A stretch of 64,000 nt of DNA from an uncultured Bacteroidota bacterium (GCA_937928385.1 CALEZD010000124.1:1-64000); one strand, 5' to 3'. Positions 18,104 through 26,704 are shown, numbered from the stretch's first letter. The notes: a model not told the origin generated them from the sequence alone. Numbers and translations are program-made.

Positions 18104-18155
18104 ATATTTTTATTTTCCCAGTGCTTCCTCTAGAGAAGAATGTCAAATGGGATTG

Positions 18156-18185
18156 CAAAAATAACCAACTTCTGATTTTTGCAAA
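18156..18185 (-). promoter_or_regulatory. promoter of tRNA-Asn
   Basis: On the minus strand TTTG (18182-18185), an 18-base spacer, then TATTTTTG (18156-18163): a full Bacteroidota sigma-ABfr type promoter, about 50 bases before the tRNA. Confidence 0.7.
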
Positions 18186-18191
18186 ATCTTT

Positions 18192-20138
18192 TTACTGAAA
18201 ACCACCCAGATATTTAAAATTCTTAAGTATCAGCCGGACATCGGTATCCGAAGAGTAGTCCTGGGCGTACAATACATCCAGTTTGTGTGCTGCCTCATCA
18301 TCAGGACTATATCCCAATATTATATTGTAGGGTGGCAAAATACCTGACCTTATGGGTGGTAGAGACGGATGTGGTTGCTTGTAGCCTATCCATGTACGGC
18401 TACCTTTCAGTACACCCAGGCAGTTGCCGAAAAATTGTGAAGGCTTTTTCACTAAGAAAGCAAGTACAGGAAATAGTATCACAAATGCCAAAGCAGAAAA
18501 TACATCTATCAGGCGTTTATTACGCTGTTTAGCGAAGTCTGAAAGGTTGTAGCGCCTGTCCAGCGTGTACAGGTCGCCGGCAGACTGGCTGGAGTTGCTG
18601 CCTACAAAGCTGTTGCTGCCGGCAATGTGTATTTTATACTCATATCCTTTTCCGCATATATCCATTTGCCTGAACATCTCTGTATAACTCAATCCATTGA
18701 TACAAAAGATAATTTCCTCTGTACCCGCAGTATATACAAACTGGCTCAGCTCGGGTAGTGCAGCCAGGGCATCACCCTTGGTGGCTGATGGCTCTATCCT
18801 GCCGGTTATCTCCGGTGCAAAATGGACATTCTTAAGTGTCTGTATGGTTTGTGTATAAGCTGCTTCATGGGCTACTATCACGCCTTTGCCCGGCAGCTCG
18901 TCGTAGCGGATGAACTTAAAGATACCCAGCCTGTGCAGCAAACCATGCAGGCCCAGCATAGCTACAGTGCCTATAAATGCCGAGAAGATGATGATGGCCC
19001 TTGAATAGCGCAGCTCCGGCGGTAGCAAACCGTAATAGGCCAGTATCACAACCGTACCTATAGCCATACCCCTTACCACACGTGTGGCTTTATACGCTTG
19101 GTCGTACACCCCATTGAAAAACAGGCTGACCAGCCATATACCTATATATACAGGGAATGTCTTCAAAATAGAATCCAGTGGTATGGGTAGTATGTTTTTC
19201 ACTTCCTCTACCCAGAACGTAGTCATAAACGCCAGCGTACCTATTAATATCAGTGCGTCGAACAAAGGCAGGCGCAGCACCTTCAGCAGTTGTTTTACTA
19301 CACTCAATATAGCTCTCAGCACAATGCCCACATTGATGAGCATAATGAACAGCCGGGCATTGGTTTTTGAATAGTGTTTCCGTACAAAAACAGAAAGCGC
19401 ATCATTGAATATCCGCACATGCGATATGGTGGCTTTGCGTGTACTTTCTCCCTTGTAGTGTATCAGCGTTACTTCAGGGTAATAGATATTCTTGTATCCT
19501 GCTTTTTGTATGCGGTAGCAGAGGTCAAAATCCTCGCAATACATAAAGTAGGCCTCGTCAAAAGCTCCGTCTACTTTATCTATCACGCTGCGCCTTACCA
19601 TCATGCAGCAGCCTGATAAGATATCTACTTCCGCAGTTTCGTTTTCTTGTACATGTACGGCGTAATATTTGTTGAAGTAGGTAGAGTTTTTAAATATCTT
19701 GTTGATGCCCGTGGTTTTGAATATGGCTACCGACAGGCTGGGGAAGGACTTTTTACCATCCGGTGCATATTGTCCCCTACCGTCTATCAGCCTGGGGCCA
19801 ATGCTCCCCGCATCGGGGTGGGTATCCATATAGTCCACCATCTTTTGTAGAAAATCTTCCGGCATTACCGTATCCGGGTTCAGGAACAGGATGTACTCGC
19901 CCTGCGCTATAGCCACACCCTGGTTATTAGCGCGCGAAAACCCCAGGTTCTCTTTATTCTCTATCAGCCTTACCTGCGGGTACTTGGCCCTTATCATGTC
20001 ACAGCTATCGTCTTTCGAGTTGTTGTCCACTACAATTACTTCTGCATCTATACCCTCAGCGGCACGAAATACCGAATGAAGACATACTTCTATGAAGTAC
20101 TTCACATTATAGTTGACTATTATTACCGATAGCTTCAT
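18192..20138 (-). CDS. GT2 glycosyltransferase fused to a degenerate sugar-phosphate-transferase-like half
   Basis: 648 residues. Residues 1-~245 are a family 2 glycosyltransferase: LSVIIVNYNVKYF, VIVVDNNSKDDS, NLGFSRANNQG, FLNPDT (metal site) and YFMYCEDFDLCYRI, resembling rhamnosyltransferases. Residues ~255-400 contain about five membrane helices. Residues ~410-520 look like the CoA-binding-like sensor domain of polyprenyl glycosylphosphotransferases, and the end (KRLIDVFSALAFVILFPVLAF ... YAQDYSSDTDVRLILKNF) resembles the ends of a bacterial sugar transferase domain, but the catalytic middle (KFRSM, VGPRP-like motifs) is missing. Role is likely in surface polysaccharide assembly; the second half may be structural. 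No other polysaccharide genes are adjacent. Confidence 0.85.
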   Translation of the reverse strand: MKLSVIIVNYNVKYFIEVCLHSVFRAAEGIDAEVIVVDNNSKDDSCDMIRAKYPQVRLIENKENLGFSRANNQGVAIAQGEYILFLNPDTVMPEDFLQKMVDYMDTHPDAGSIGPRLIDGRGQYAPDGKKSFPSLSVAIFKTTGINKIFKNSTYFNKYYAVHVQENETAEVDILSGCCMMVRRSVIDKVDGAFDEAYFMYCEDFDLCYRIQKAGYKNIYYPEVTLIHYKGESTRKATISHVRIFNDALSVFVRKHYSKTNARLFIMLINVGIVLRAILSVVKQLLKVLRLPLFDALILIGTLAFMTTFWVEEVKNILPIPLDSILKTFPVYIGIWLVSLFFNGVYDQAYKATRVVRGMAIGTVVILAYYGLLPPELRYSRAIIIFSAFIGTVAMLGLHGLLHRLGIFKFIRYDELPGKGVIVAHEAAYTQTIQTLKNVHFAPEITGRIEPSATKGDALAALPELSQFVYTAGTEEIIFCINGLSYTEMFRQMDICGKGYEYKIHIAGSNSFVGSNSSQSAGDLYTLDRRYNLSDFAKQRNKRLIDVFSALAFVILFPVLAFLVKKPSQFFGNCLGVLKGSRTWIGYKQPHPSLPPIRSGILPPYNIILGYSPDDEAAHKLDVLYAQDYSSDTDVRLILKNFKYLGGFQ

Positions 20139-20194
20139 TGGCTACAAAACGCTGCGTTGGAATTGCGAATATACTGGCAGCTACTGTAAATAAC

Positions 20195-20231
20195 GAAAAA
20201 GCAGCCCCGCAATTGTGCAGGGCTGCTTTTA
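20195..20231 (-). terminator. terminator of the SRPBCC/GyrI gene
   Basis: GCAGCCC ... GGGCTGC hairpin with 12-base loop, TTTTT on the minus side and TTTT on the plus side, 20 bases past the stop at 20251. Confidence 0.8.
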
Positions 20232-20250
20232 TGATGTAACTGTGAAAAAC

Positions 20251-21246
20251 TTATTTAGCGATGTAATATAAATGTGTTACCCATTTATTGGTATCAGCTT
20301 CCTGCTCAGGGCCTGTTACATACTCTTCCATCATCAGCGGGTCGGTCAGTCCGTTAGCGCCGGCATGTTTACCTATTGCAGTATGGGCGTTTTTAAAACT
20401 CTCCATGTTATAAGCGCCTGTCATTACGAGTTTGTAACCCTTGCTTTCCGGTATATCAAGCATCGTTACTCCCTTCACCGGGCCATTTACAGGAAAACCA
20501 ACAGCCAAGTCAGCTTCTCCTTTTGCTTCGTCCCAGGTATACGCTATGGTATGTTTATTGCCTTTTATCTGGCTGCCAGCAGCTGTTGCTACTGCTCTGT
20601 AAGACTGGTGGAAGAAGCTGTCCATTTCATTCATCTTAACCGTTTTACGTATAATAGCAAAGCTCGTTGCCGGGAAAGTATACTCTTCGATAACATAAGC
20701 CGGAGCCGGTACTTCTGCCTTGCCGCTTTCTACATGTTCTTTCAGCATTTCCAGGCCGCGGGCCAGTTGCATTTCCATAAACCTTTTACCAATCAATGCA
20801 ATCATACCCCGCCTCCAAAAACTTGCCGGCTCACTGTGGAAACCATTTGTTGCTTTTATACCTCCTTCAACTTCTTCTACTGCTACCCAGCCTGTTGCTT
20901 TACCTTGCCCTACAAAGTCCAGGTCGTACCACATACTGTCCGCCTCTACTCTCGATATCACCATTTCACCATCACCGGATTTTTTACTGGTCCATGAAGA
21001 TTTCTGGCCTACCTGTCCGGGGGCGCCTGTTATTGTTGATTCAATACTGGGGTCCATTTCTTCCCATGGGCTCCAGTTGGTCTGGTTTTCCAGGTTCACC
21101 ATCTGGTTCCACACCACATTTTTAGGCCCGTTGATGGTTGTACTCTTAACAATATCCATTTCAGCCGGTGTGGTTATACATAATACTACATACCCAACAA
21201 AGAGTATTACTATCAGTATCAGTAAAAAACGTAAGACTTTTTTCAT
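20251..21246 (-). CDS. SRPBCC-domain plus GyrI-like effector-binding protein
   Basis: 331 residues. One N-terminal membrane anchor (KVLRFLLILIVILFVGYVV), then a SRPBCC/polyketide-cyclase domain at ~30-170 (INGPKNVVWNQMVNLENQTNWSPW pattern, ending in a long helix), then a GyrI-like/AraC effector-binding domain at ~180-331 (YTFPATSFAIIRKTV ... VAVGFPV-like ... GAYNMESFKNAH). Both folds bind small hydrophobic ligands. This two-domain layout is frequent in Bacteroidota with no known substrate. It has its own terminator and is probably monocistronic. Confidence 0.78.
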   Translation of the reverse strand: MKKVLRFLLILIVILFVGYVVLCITTPAEMDIVKSTTINGPKNVVWNQMVNLENQTNWSPWEEMDPSIESTITGAPGQVGQKSSWTSKKSGDGEMVISRVEADSMWYDLDFVGQGKATGWVAVEEVEGGIKATNGFHSEPASFWRRGMIALIGKRFMEMQLARGLEMLKEHVESGKAEVPAPAYVIEEYTFPATSFAIIRKTVKMNEMDSFFHQSYRAVATAAGSQIKGNKHTIAYTWDEAKGEADLAVGFPVNGPVKGVTMLDIPESKGYKLVMTGAYNMESFKNAHTAIGKHAGANGLTDPLMMEEYVTGPEQEADTNKWVTHLYYIAK

Positions 21247-21356
21247 ATAGCGATGATTTGCCGCCTAAATTATAAAAATCCATATAAGGCGTATAGCATT
21301 CATAGTTTTTTAACCAACGTTAATATTTATAATTTTTTCAATAGTATATAAAGAAA

Positions 21357-21384
21357 ATTGATAGCTAATAGCTTCGTACCTTTG
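21357..21384 (+). promoter_or_regulatory. promoter of rlmN, start codon at the transcription start
   Basis: ATTG (21357-21360), 16-base spacer, then TACCTTTG (21377-21384), an exact -7 match. The rlmN ATG begins 5 bases later, so the message should be leaderless or nearly so. Confidence 0.6.
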
Positions 21385-21388
21385 CACC

Positions 21389-22441
21389 ATGAAAAATTTG
21401 CGGCACATAGAATTGCAGGAAATAGAGGCTTTGCTGCAGGAATGGGGCGAACCGAAGTTTCGTGCTAAACAGGTGCATGAGTGGCTATGGAAGAAATTTG
21501 CCGGTAGTATCGATGATATGACCAACCTGCCCAAACAGCTGCGCGAAAAGCTGTCAGCGGAATATTATATACCCAAAGTAAAAGTACACCACAGCCAGTT
21601 CAGCAGCGATGGTACCATCAAAAATCGCCTGCAACTTCACGACGGCTATTTTATAGAAAGCGTGTTAATACCTACTGATAAGCGTATGACTGTATGCGTA
21701 TCATCACAGGTAGGCTGTTCTTTGTCCTGCAAATTCTGTGCTACGGGCTTCCTGCCTCGCAAGCGCAACGTGGACTATGATGAGATAGTGGATGAAGTGG
21801 TGCTGGCCCACGAGCAGGCATTGAAGCACTATGGCCGCCCGCTGACCAATATCGTGTTCATGGGTATGGGCGAACCCTTGCTGAATTATAAAAATGTACT
21901 CAAGGCTATAGATATCATCAGCTCGCCCGACAGCCTGGGTATGAGCCCCCGCAGGGTGACGGTTTCCACAGCAGGTATTGCCAAAATGATAGAAAAATTG
22001 GGAGACGACCAGGTGCGGTTCAAACTGGCGCTGTCGCTGCACGCGGCCAACGATATCAAGCGCGACGAGATTATGCCCATCAACGAAACCAATAACCTGA
22101 AGGCCCTGGTAGATGCCCTGAATTATTTCTACCAGAAGACGAAGAACGAAATAACTTTCGAGTACATCCTGTTCAATGGTGTAAATGATAGCCTGAAAGA
22201 TGCGGACGAGCTGGTAAAAATATACCGCCAGGTACCCGCCGACCTGGTGAATATCATCGAATACAACCCCATAGAGCAGGCTGACTTTAGTAAACCGGAC
22301 GAGGATAAGACTATGCAGTTTATGCGTTACCTGGAGTCGAAAAAGGTAAATGCCAAACTACGCCGCAGCAGGGGCAAGGATATTGATGCAGCCTGTGGCC
22401 AACTGGCTAATGTGGACCATGCGGAGAGTAAGGGAGCCTAG
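21389..22441 (+). CDS. rlmN: dual-specificity 23S rRNA/tRNA C2-adenine methyltransferase
   Basis: 350 residues. Radical-SAM enzyme that methylates C2 of A2503 in 23S rRNA and A37 in tRNA. The [4Fe-4S] motif is CSLSCKFC, followed by FMGMGEPLLNY and the SLHAAND segment. The methyl-carrying Cys near the C-terminus is in AACGQLAN. Length is normal. Two small genes follow in the same direction (21 bases, then 2 bases), which suggests an operon ending at the terminator near 23350. Confidence 0.96.
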   Translation: MKNLRHIELQEIEALLQEWGEPKFRAKQVHEWLWKKFAGSIDDMTNLPKQLREKLSAEYYIPKVKVHHSQFSSDGTIKNRLQLHDGYFIESVLIPTDKRMTVCVSSQVGCSLSCKFCATGFLPRKRNVDYDEIVDEVVLAHEQALKHYGRPLTNIVFMGMGEPLLNYKNVLKAIDIISSPDSLGMSPRRVTVSTAGIAKMIEKLGDDQVRFKLALSLHAANDIKRDEIMPINETNNLKALVDALNYFYQKTKNEITFEYILFNGVNDSLKDADELVKIYRQVPADLVNIIEYNPIEQADFSKPDEDKTMQFMRYLESKKVNAKLRRSRGKDIDAACGQLANVDHAESKGA

Positions 22442-22461
22442 ATATTTCATATCTTTATTGT

Positions 22462-22965
22462 ATGAATATACGCTCATTCATACTTATGCTTCCGGCGTTG
22501 TTACTCTATTGCAGTTGCAACAACATTTCTACCTATCCCATAAGCCAGCCCGAAGCGTCGCTTGACGACGACCGCCTGATAGGCAAATGGAAATTCGAGG
22601 AAGACACAAATCGAAATAATTTTTACGAGGTATATCCAAGTGCCTACCCTCATCAGTATCATGTCAGGTTCTGGAACAGGGGAGGCACCAATCCCACTTA
22701 CGAAGGCAATGTGTACTACTCAAAAGTGGAAGGCGACCGGTTTTTGAATATCCCATATTTTACCGATCCGCTGGAAGGTCATTGGTATATATTTCTCAGG
22801 GTACTGGACATTAATGAAGACGGCTCAAAGATGACCGGTGCAGTAGTAGGCGATGAAACCATGCGTAAATTGCAAAGTGAAAAAGAGGTTCACAGCTTTA
22901 TTGCCGAAAATAAAAACAAACCCGGCTTTTATCTCGATACGGTACACCTGTACAAATTCAAATAG
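22462..22965 (+). CDS. small lipoprotein of unknown function
   Basis: 167 residues. Signal peptide ending in a Cys pair (LLYCSCNN), most likely lipidated at Cys19. The body (RLIGKWKFEEDTNRNNFYEVYP ... HWYIFLRVLD) has the look of a lipocalin-like or DUF-type barrel found in Bacteroidota lipoproteins; no firm family. It sits 21 bases after rlmN and 2 bases before the YjbR gene. Confidence 0.75.
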   Translation: MNIRSFILMLPALLLYCSCNNISTYPISQPEASLDDDRLIGKWKFEEDTNRNNFYEVYPSAYPHQYHVRFWNRGGTNPTYEGNVYYSKVEGDRFLNIPYFTDPLEGHWYIFLRVLDINEDGSKMTGAVVGDETMRKLQSEKEVHSFIAENKNKPGFYLDTVHLYKFK

Positions 22966-22967
22966 CT

Positions 22968-23318
22968 ATGGTCACCACCAAAACAGCAAGGCAGCTGGCA
23001 ATGTCATTCGATGAAGTGAAGGAAGAGCCGCATTTCGAAAAGACTTCCTTCAGGATTGGTAAAAAGATATTCGCCACCATGAACGAACCTGAAAAACGTA
23101 TGACGCTCAAGCTCTCACCCTTCGACCAGGATGTGTTCTGCACCTTCGATAAAAATGTGGTTTACCCCGTGCCCAATGCATGGGGCAAACAGGGCTGGAC
23201 GCATGTAAACCTGCTAACGGTGCGGAAAGAAATGCTAAAGGATATACTCACCGTTGCCTATTGTACGGTAGCGCCTAAAAAGCTGGGGGAAAAATATCGT
23301 ATAGACGAAGATTTATAA
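22968..23318 (+). CDS. MmcQ/YjbR-family protein
   Basis: 116 residues, soluble. The CyaY-like YjbR fold pattern is visible: LAMSFDEVKEEPHFEKTSFRIGKKIFATM, then MTLKLSP, YPVPNAWGKQGWTHVNL and a C-terminal AYCTVAPKKL segment. Family members have a DNA-binding-like fold, with unknown function. Starts 2 bases after the preceding lipoprotein stop. Confidence 0.88.
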   Translation: MVTTKTARQLAMSFDEVKEEPHFEKTSFRIGKKIFATMNEPEKRMTLKLSPFDQDVFCTFDKNVVYPVPNAWGKQGWTHVNLLTVRKEMLKDILTVAYCTVAPKKLGEKYRIDEDL

Positions 23319-23322
23319 AGCA

Positions 23323-23350
23323 AAACAGGCGCCTTACGGGGCGCCTGTTT
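23323..23350 (+). terminator. terminator after the rlmN gene group
   Basis: Perfect 11-bp stem AAACAGGCGCC / GGCGCCTGTTT with a 6-base loop; works on both strands, also for the convergent gene at 23380. Confidence 0.85.
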
Positions 23351-23379
23351 AATATTACAACGAGAGAGACAATCTTTAA

Positions 23380-23934
23380 TTATTCCTGAGTAGCAGTATA
23401 TACTACATCTACTGCGTAAGTACCTGCAGGGTAAGCAAAACCGGGAGTAGCTTTATACTTCACACTGAAAGTCTGGTTGCCACCACGGTCAGCAGCAGTT
23501 ATCAGGTCCTGGTTGCTTGAAGTAAGTGTAGCATACTCGCTGAAAGAACCTGCGATGCTGCCACCTGTACCGTTAGCTGTTACTTTTACAGCCAGTACAC
23601 CTTCTACGGGCATTTCAGGAGCGGGGGTAGTGTTACCTGTATAAGAGAACTCACCTGCGTTAGCTTTAACGGCTACAGAAAAGTTTTTGTTAGAACGTAC
23701 TTTCAGTTCCTGTGCATCAGACTCAACACCGTTGGCGTAGTCATTAACAGTAGTGAAAGGGATGGTTACGTCAGCACCTGTTGCGCTGTTGTTACCTGTA
23801 AAAGTGATTTCGATTGCGTTGCTCAGTACCAGGTTGGTAGTCTGAGAAGCAGAAGAATTCTGGTTAGCCTGGTTTTGAGCGTTAGCTGAGAAACCGATAG
23901 TTGCGAAGGCTGCGATTGCGATGATCTTTTTCAT
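23380..23934 (-). CDS. small secreted, probably abundant surface protein
   Basis: 184 residues. Signal peptide MKKIIAIAAFATIGFSANAQ, then a Gln/Asn/Ser-rich start and a beta-rich domain (TNLVLSNAIEITFTG ... NKNFSVAVKANAG ... PAGTYAVDVVYTATQE). The pattern resembles small Ig-like surface or fimbria-like proteins (DUF4402-type) but the match is loose. There is no T9SS tail or lipobox. Codon use is strikingly uniform (GGT, GCT, GTA preference) and the leader is A/C-rich, both signs of strong expression. Confidence 0.7.
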   Translation of the reverse strand: MKKIIAIAAFATIGFSANAQNQANQNSSASQTTNLVLSNAIEITFTGNNSATGADVTIPFTTVNDYANGVESDAQELKVRSNKNFSVAVKANAGEFSYTGNTTPAPEMPVEGVLAVKVTANGTGGSIAGSFSEYATLTSSNQDLITAADRGGNQTFSVKYKATPGFAYPAGTYAVDVVYTATQE

Positions 23935-23999
23935 TTTGTTTGTTGTTTTAGTTGTTTTTAGTTTGGTTGATTTGTTGTTTGTGTTTGTTTGTGTCTCAA
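23935..23999 (-). promoter_or_regulatory. A/C-rich unstructured mRNA leader
   Basis: On the minus strand this stretch is almost only A and C (many AACAA and CAAAC steps) with no SD before the ATG at 23934. A weak -7 like ATCTTTG lies just upstream (about 24008-24014). Such leaders favour translation in SD-poor Bacteroidota. Confidence 0.5.
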
Positions 24000-24105
24000 T
24001 GACAACACAAAGATGCGACCGCGTTCAAAACATGGGAAATTTTCGCCTCTTGTTAACGCCCGGTTTGCAAGCGGTTAACCAGCAATTAACAAGAAAAAGA
24101 GGAGT

Positions 24106-24300
24106 CTACTTCTGTATAACTAACTGTTTTACAGCTCGTTCTGTACTTGTTGAATAGATAAGAGTGTATATGCCCGCCGGCAGCTTAACATGCAGGTAAC
24201 CGTTTTTTTGGAAGCTCTTTTGTGGCATATACTTCCTGCCTTAACATATTATACATCATTGCTTTATAATCCCTTCCTGTATAAGAGAATAGTTCTAAAT
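24106..24300 (-). pseudogene. decayed T9SS C-terminal sorting domain
   Basis: Reading the minus strand from about 24300: NLELFSYTGRDYKAMMYN, MLRQEVYATKELPK, then after one base of frameshift in an A7 run, NGYLHVKLPAGIYTLIY and ERAVKQLVIQK with stop TAG at 24106-24108. This is the typical sorting-domain series (Y-N-x-L-G-Q-E-V ... L-P-x-G-I-Y). The Gly of the GQEV motif is Arg here. Everything upstream of the tail is gone, the break lying just before the ATPase gene's palindrome, so it is a remnant of a surface-protein gene. Confidence 0.75.
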
Positions 24301-24326
24301 TACATCTAAATCTGCTTTTTAGTATG

Positions 24327-24354
24327 ATATTATTAGATTTGAATCTAATAATAT
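24327..24354. promoter_or_regulatory. perfect 13-bp inverted repeat before the ATPase gene
   Basis: ATATTATTAGATT (24327-24339), TG spacer, AATCTAATAATAT (24342-24354), 21 bases before the ATPase ATG. Could be an operator or a hairpin at the junction where the ATPase gene was gained. Confidence 0.6.
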
Positions 24355-24374
24355 TATGTAATTTAGAGATTGCT

Positions 24375-25505
24375 ATGATAAAGCGAAAGTTACAGAATCT
24401 GATTAAAAACAAGCTTTTTAAAGGTAAAGCCATTTTACTTTTTGGGCCGAGACAAGTAGGGAAATCAACCCTTATTGAGGAACTAGTCAGTCGCCAGGAC
24501 AAAAAGTGGCTTTACCTGAATGGCGATGATGCTGATGTTCGTGAAACCCTCACTGATACTTCAGCCGCTAAGTTGAAATATATTGTCGGCGACAATGAAA
24601 TTGTATTTATTGAAGAAGCTCAAAGAATACAGAATATCGGGTTGACGCTAAAGATTATTACCGACCAGTTCAGGCATGTGCAGGTTATTGCAACCGCTTC
24701 TTCTGCCTTTGAGTTGTCAAGCCAGGTAAACGAACCTTTGACAGGCAGAAAATATGAATATATGCTCTACCCGTTAAGTTTCGCTGAAATGGTTGCTCAT
24801 CATGGTTTAATCAGGGAAAAAGGCCTTATTGAACATAGGTTGGTATATGGTTACTATCCTGAAATTGTCACTAAAACTGATGAGGAAAAAACATTACTAA
24901 AATTGCTTGCCAACAGTTACCTCTACAAGGATTTGTTGATGCTGGAACAGGTTAAAAAGCCGTTGTTGCTCGATAAGCTCATTAAGGCTTTAGCGCTACA
25001 GGTTGGCAGTGAGGTCAGTTATAACGAACTCTCGCAAACAGTAGGTGCTGACAAACAAACGGTAGAAAAATACATAGATCTTCTTGAGAAGGCGTATGTT
25101 GTGTTTCGCTTGCCGGCTCTGAACAGGAATGTCAGGAATGAAATAAAAAAAGGCAAGAAAATCTACTTCTACGATTGTGGAATCCGAAATGCTGTTATCG
25201 GAAATTTTACTCCTGTAAATTCGAGGATGGATACAGGTGCCTTATGGGAAAATTATGTCATAGCGGAAAGAATGAAGAAGCTACGTTACAATGACGTTGA
25301 TACGGCGTTCTATTTTTGGCGCACCACGCAGCAACAGGAAATAGACCTTATTGAAGAGGCTGGAGGAAAACTTAACGTATATGAAATAAAATGGGGTAAG
25401 AATGAAAAAACCAGGTTCTCTCAAACATTCATTGATAATTACCCCGGCGCAAATACCCATATCATATCACCCGATAACATTGAAGAGTTTTTGTTAGATA
25501 TCTGA
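24375..25505 (+). CDS. AAA_14 / DUF4143 ATPase
   Basis: 376 residues. N-terminal AAA-type ATPase: Walker A FGPRQVGKST, Walker B variant EIVFIEEAQR, sensor region VIATASSAFELS and the LTGRKYEYMLYPLSFAE signature. The C-terminal half is DUF4143 (a winged-helix then a restriction-like fold: YFYDCGIRNAVIG ... WENYVIAERMKKL ... FYFWRTTQQQEIDLIEE ... YEIKWGK). The QQEID ... EIKW series keeps the PD-(D/E)xK nuclease-like motif. These genes are spread across prokaryotes as mobile-looking singletons with unknown role. ATG 24375 is used; an earlier in-frame ATG at 24324 would put the palindrome into coding sequence. More AT-rich than its neighbours. Confidence 0.9.
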   Translation: MIKRKLQNLIKNKLFKGKAILLFGPRQVGKSTLIEELVSRQDKKWLYLNGDDADVRETLTDTSAAKLKYIVGDNEIVFIEEAQRIQNIGLTLKIITDQFRHVQVIATASSAFELSSQVNEPLTGRKYEYMLYPLSFAEMVAHHGLIREKGLIEHRLVYGYYPEIVTKTDEEKTLLKLLANSYLYKDLLMLEQVKKPLLLDKLIKALALQVGSEVSYNELSQTVGADKQTVEKYIDLLEKAYVVFRLPALNRNVRNEIKKGKKIYFYDCGIRNAVIGNFTPVNSRMDTGALWENYVIAERMKKLRYNDVDTAFYFWRTTQQQEIDLIEEAGGKLNVYEIKWGKNEKTRFSQTFIDNYPGANTHIISPDNIEEFLLDI

Positions 25506-25888
25506 TACTCCTGAATTTATTAGCTATTATAAAGTAATTATTGTAAATTTGCTATGTAAAATACAGCCGTATGAACTACCCTCCACCACGGGCAATACAA
25601 TTATGCCCCATATCTTATACAGCAAAACGCCCCTCAACAAGGGGCGTTTTGTATGTCATATTATTTCCCGAAAGAAAACTGTTTTACTTAACAAAAGTTA
25701 ACAAACCTGTCGCAAGGCTTTTATTATCAGCAACTTGCAAAGGCGCGATATTACTAACGGTTAAACTCGCCCGGCAAGTAGTTAACAACCGAACGTCAGT
25801 GAGCTCAACGAGGCACATGAAAATAGACATTGATTACCGAGTTAACATCCCGGCATATACGCCTTATGACTTATGCCTTACGACTACC
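25506..25888. other. 383-bp intergenic region, no gene seen
   Basis: Between the ATPase and dapD (convergent). It holds one strong bidirectional terminator (25624-25650) and several TTAACAA/GTTAACA words. A frame stays open on the plus strand through it and across the dapD complement, but it has no family resemblance and no start signal. Confidence 0.6.
25624..25650. terminator. bidirectional terminator between ATPase and dapD
   Basis: Perfect 10-bp stem AAAACGCCCC / GGGGCGTTTT with 7-base loop. Confidence 0.85.
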
Positions 25889-26704
25889 CTATACCGAAAC
25901 TCCGAAATCCCTCAACGCATCGTTCAGGCTCGTCTTTTTATCGGTCGACTCTTTGCGCTGCCCGATGATAAGAGCACAACCCACACCATATTCACCTGCG
26001 GGAAACTTCTTGGTGTAGCTGCCGGGTATCACCACGCTGCGGGCGGGTATACGGCCCCTGTATTCTACAGGTTCGGCACCACTTACGTCTATAATCTTGG
26101 TGCTTTGCGTCAGCACAACGTTGGCGCCCAGCACGGCTTCTTTTTCTACACGTACACCCTCTACTACTATACACCGCGAGCCGATGAAAGCGCCATCCTC
26201 TATAATCACCGGGCTGGCCTGCAGAGGCTCCAATACACCGCCTATGCCTACGCCGCCGCTCAGGTGCACACCCTTGCCTATCTGCGCGCAGCTGCCCACG
26301 GTAGCCCATGTGTCCACCATAGTGCCCTCGTCTACATAAGCGCCTATGTTCACATAGCTCGGCATCAACACCACGTTTTTAGCCACGTAAGCGCCATAGC
26401 GTGCCACAGCATGGGGCACGGCACGCACGCCCAGCGATGCATAGTCTTTCTTCAGCAGCATTTTATCATAAAACTCAAAAGGCTCTACCGTCCATGTTTG
26501 CATAGGCTGTATGCCAAAGTACAGGAGGATGGCCTGTTTCACCCATTCGTTTACTTTCCAGTCGTCACCAATAGGTTCTGCTACACGCAGGCGGCCCTTA
26601 TCTACTTCCTCTATTACCGCACGTACGGCGTTTTTATATGTATCGTCTTTCAGCAGTTCCCGGTCGGCCCAGGCAGCCAGTATCAGTTCTTGTACCATAA
26701 TCAT
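25889..26704 (-). CDS. dapD: tetrahydrodipicolinate N-succinyltransferase
   Basis: 271 residues. Lysine/DAP pathway enzyme: succinylates 2,3,4,5-tetrahydropyridine-2,6-dicarboxylate with succinyl-CoA. The left-handed beta-helix of hexapeptide repeats runs through the middle (VVLMPSYVNIGAYVDEGTM, IGKGVHLSGGVGIGG, IEDGAFIGSRCIVVEGV), and the N-terminal helical domain starts VQELILAAWADRELLKDD. Start chosen at ATG 26704, giving the usual length of ~271; an in-frame ATG at 26749 adds 15 residues without family similarity, and ATG 26698 is also possible. Divergent from the T9SS propeller gene at 26777. Confidence 0.94.
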   Translation of the reverse strand: MIMVQELILAAWADRELLKDDTYKNAVRAVIEEVDKGRLRVAEPIGDDWKVNEWVKQAILLYFGIQPMQTWTVEPFEFYDKMLLKKDYASLGVRAVPHAVARYGAYVAKNVVLMPSYVNIGAYVDEGTMVDTWATVGSCAQIGKGVHLSGGVGIGGVLEPLQASPVIIEDGAFIGSRCIVVEGVRVEKEAVLGANVVLTQSTKIIDVSGAEPVEYRGRIPARSVVIPGSYTKKFPAGEYGVGCALIIGQRKESTDKKTSLNDALRDFGVSV

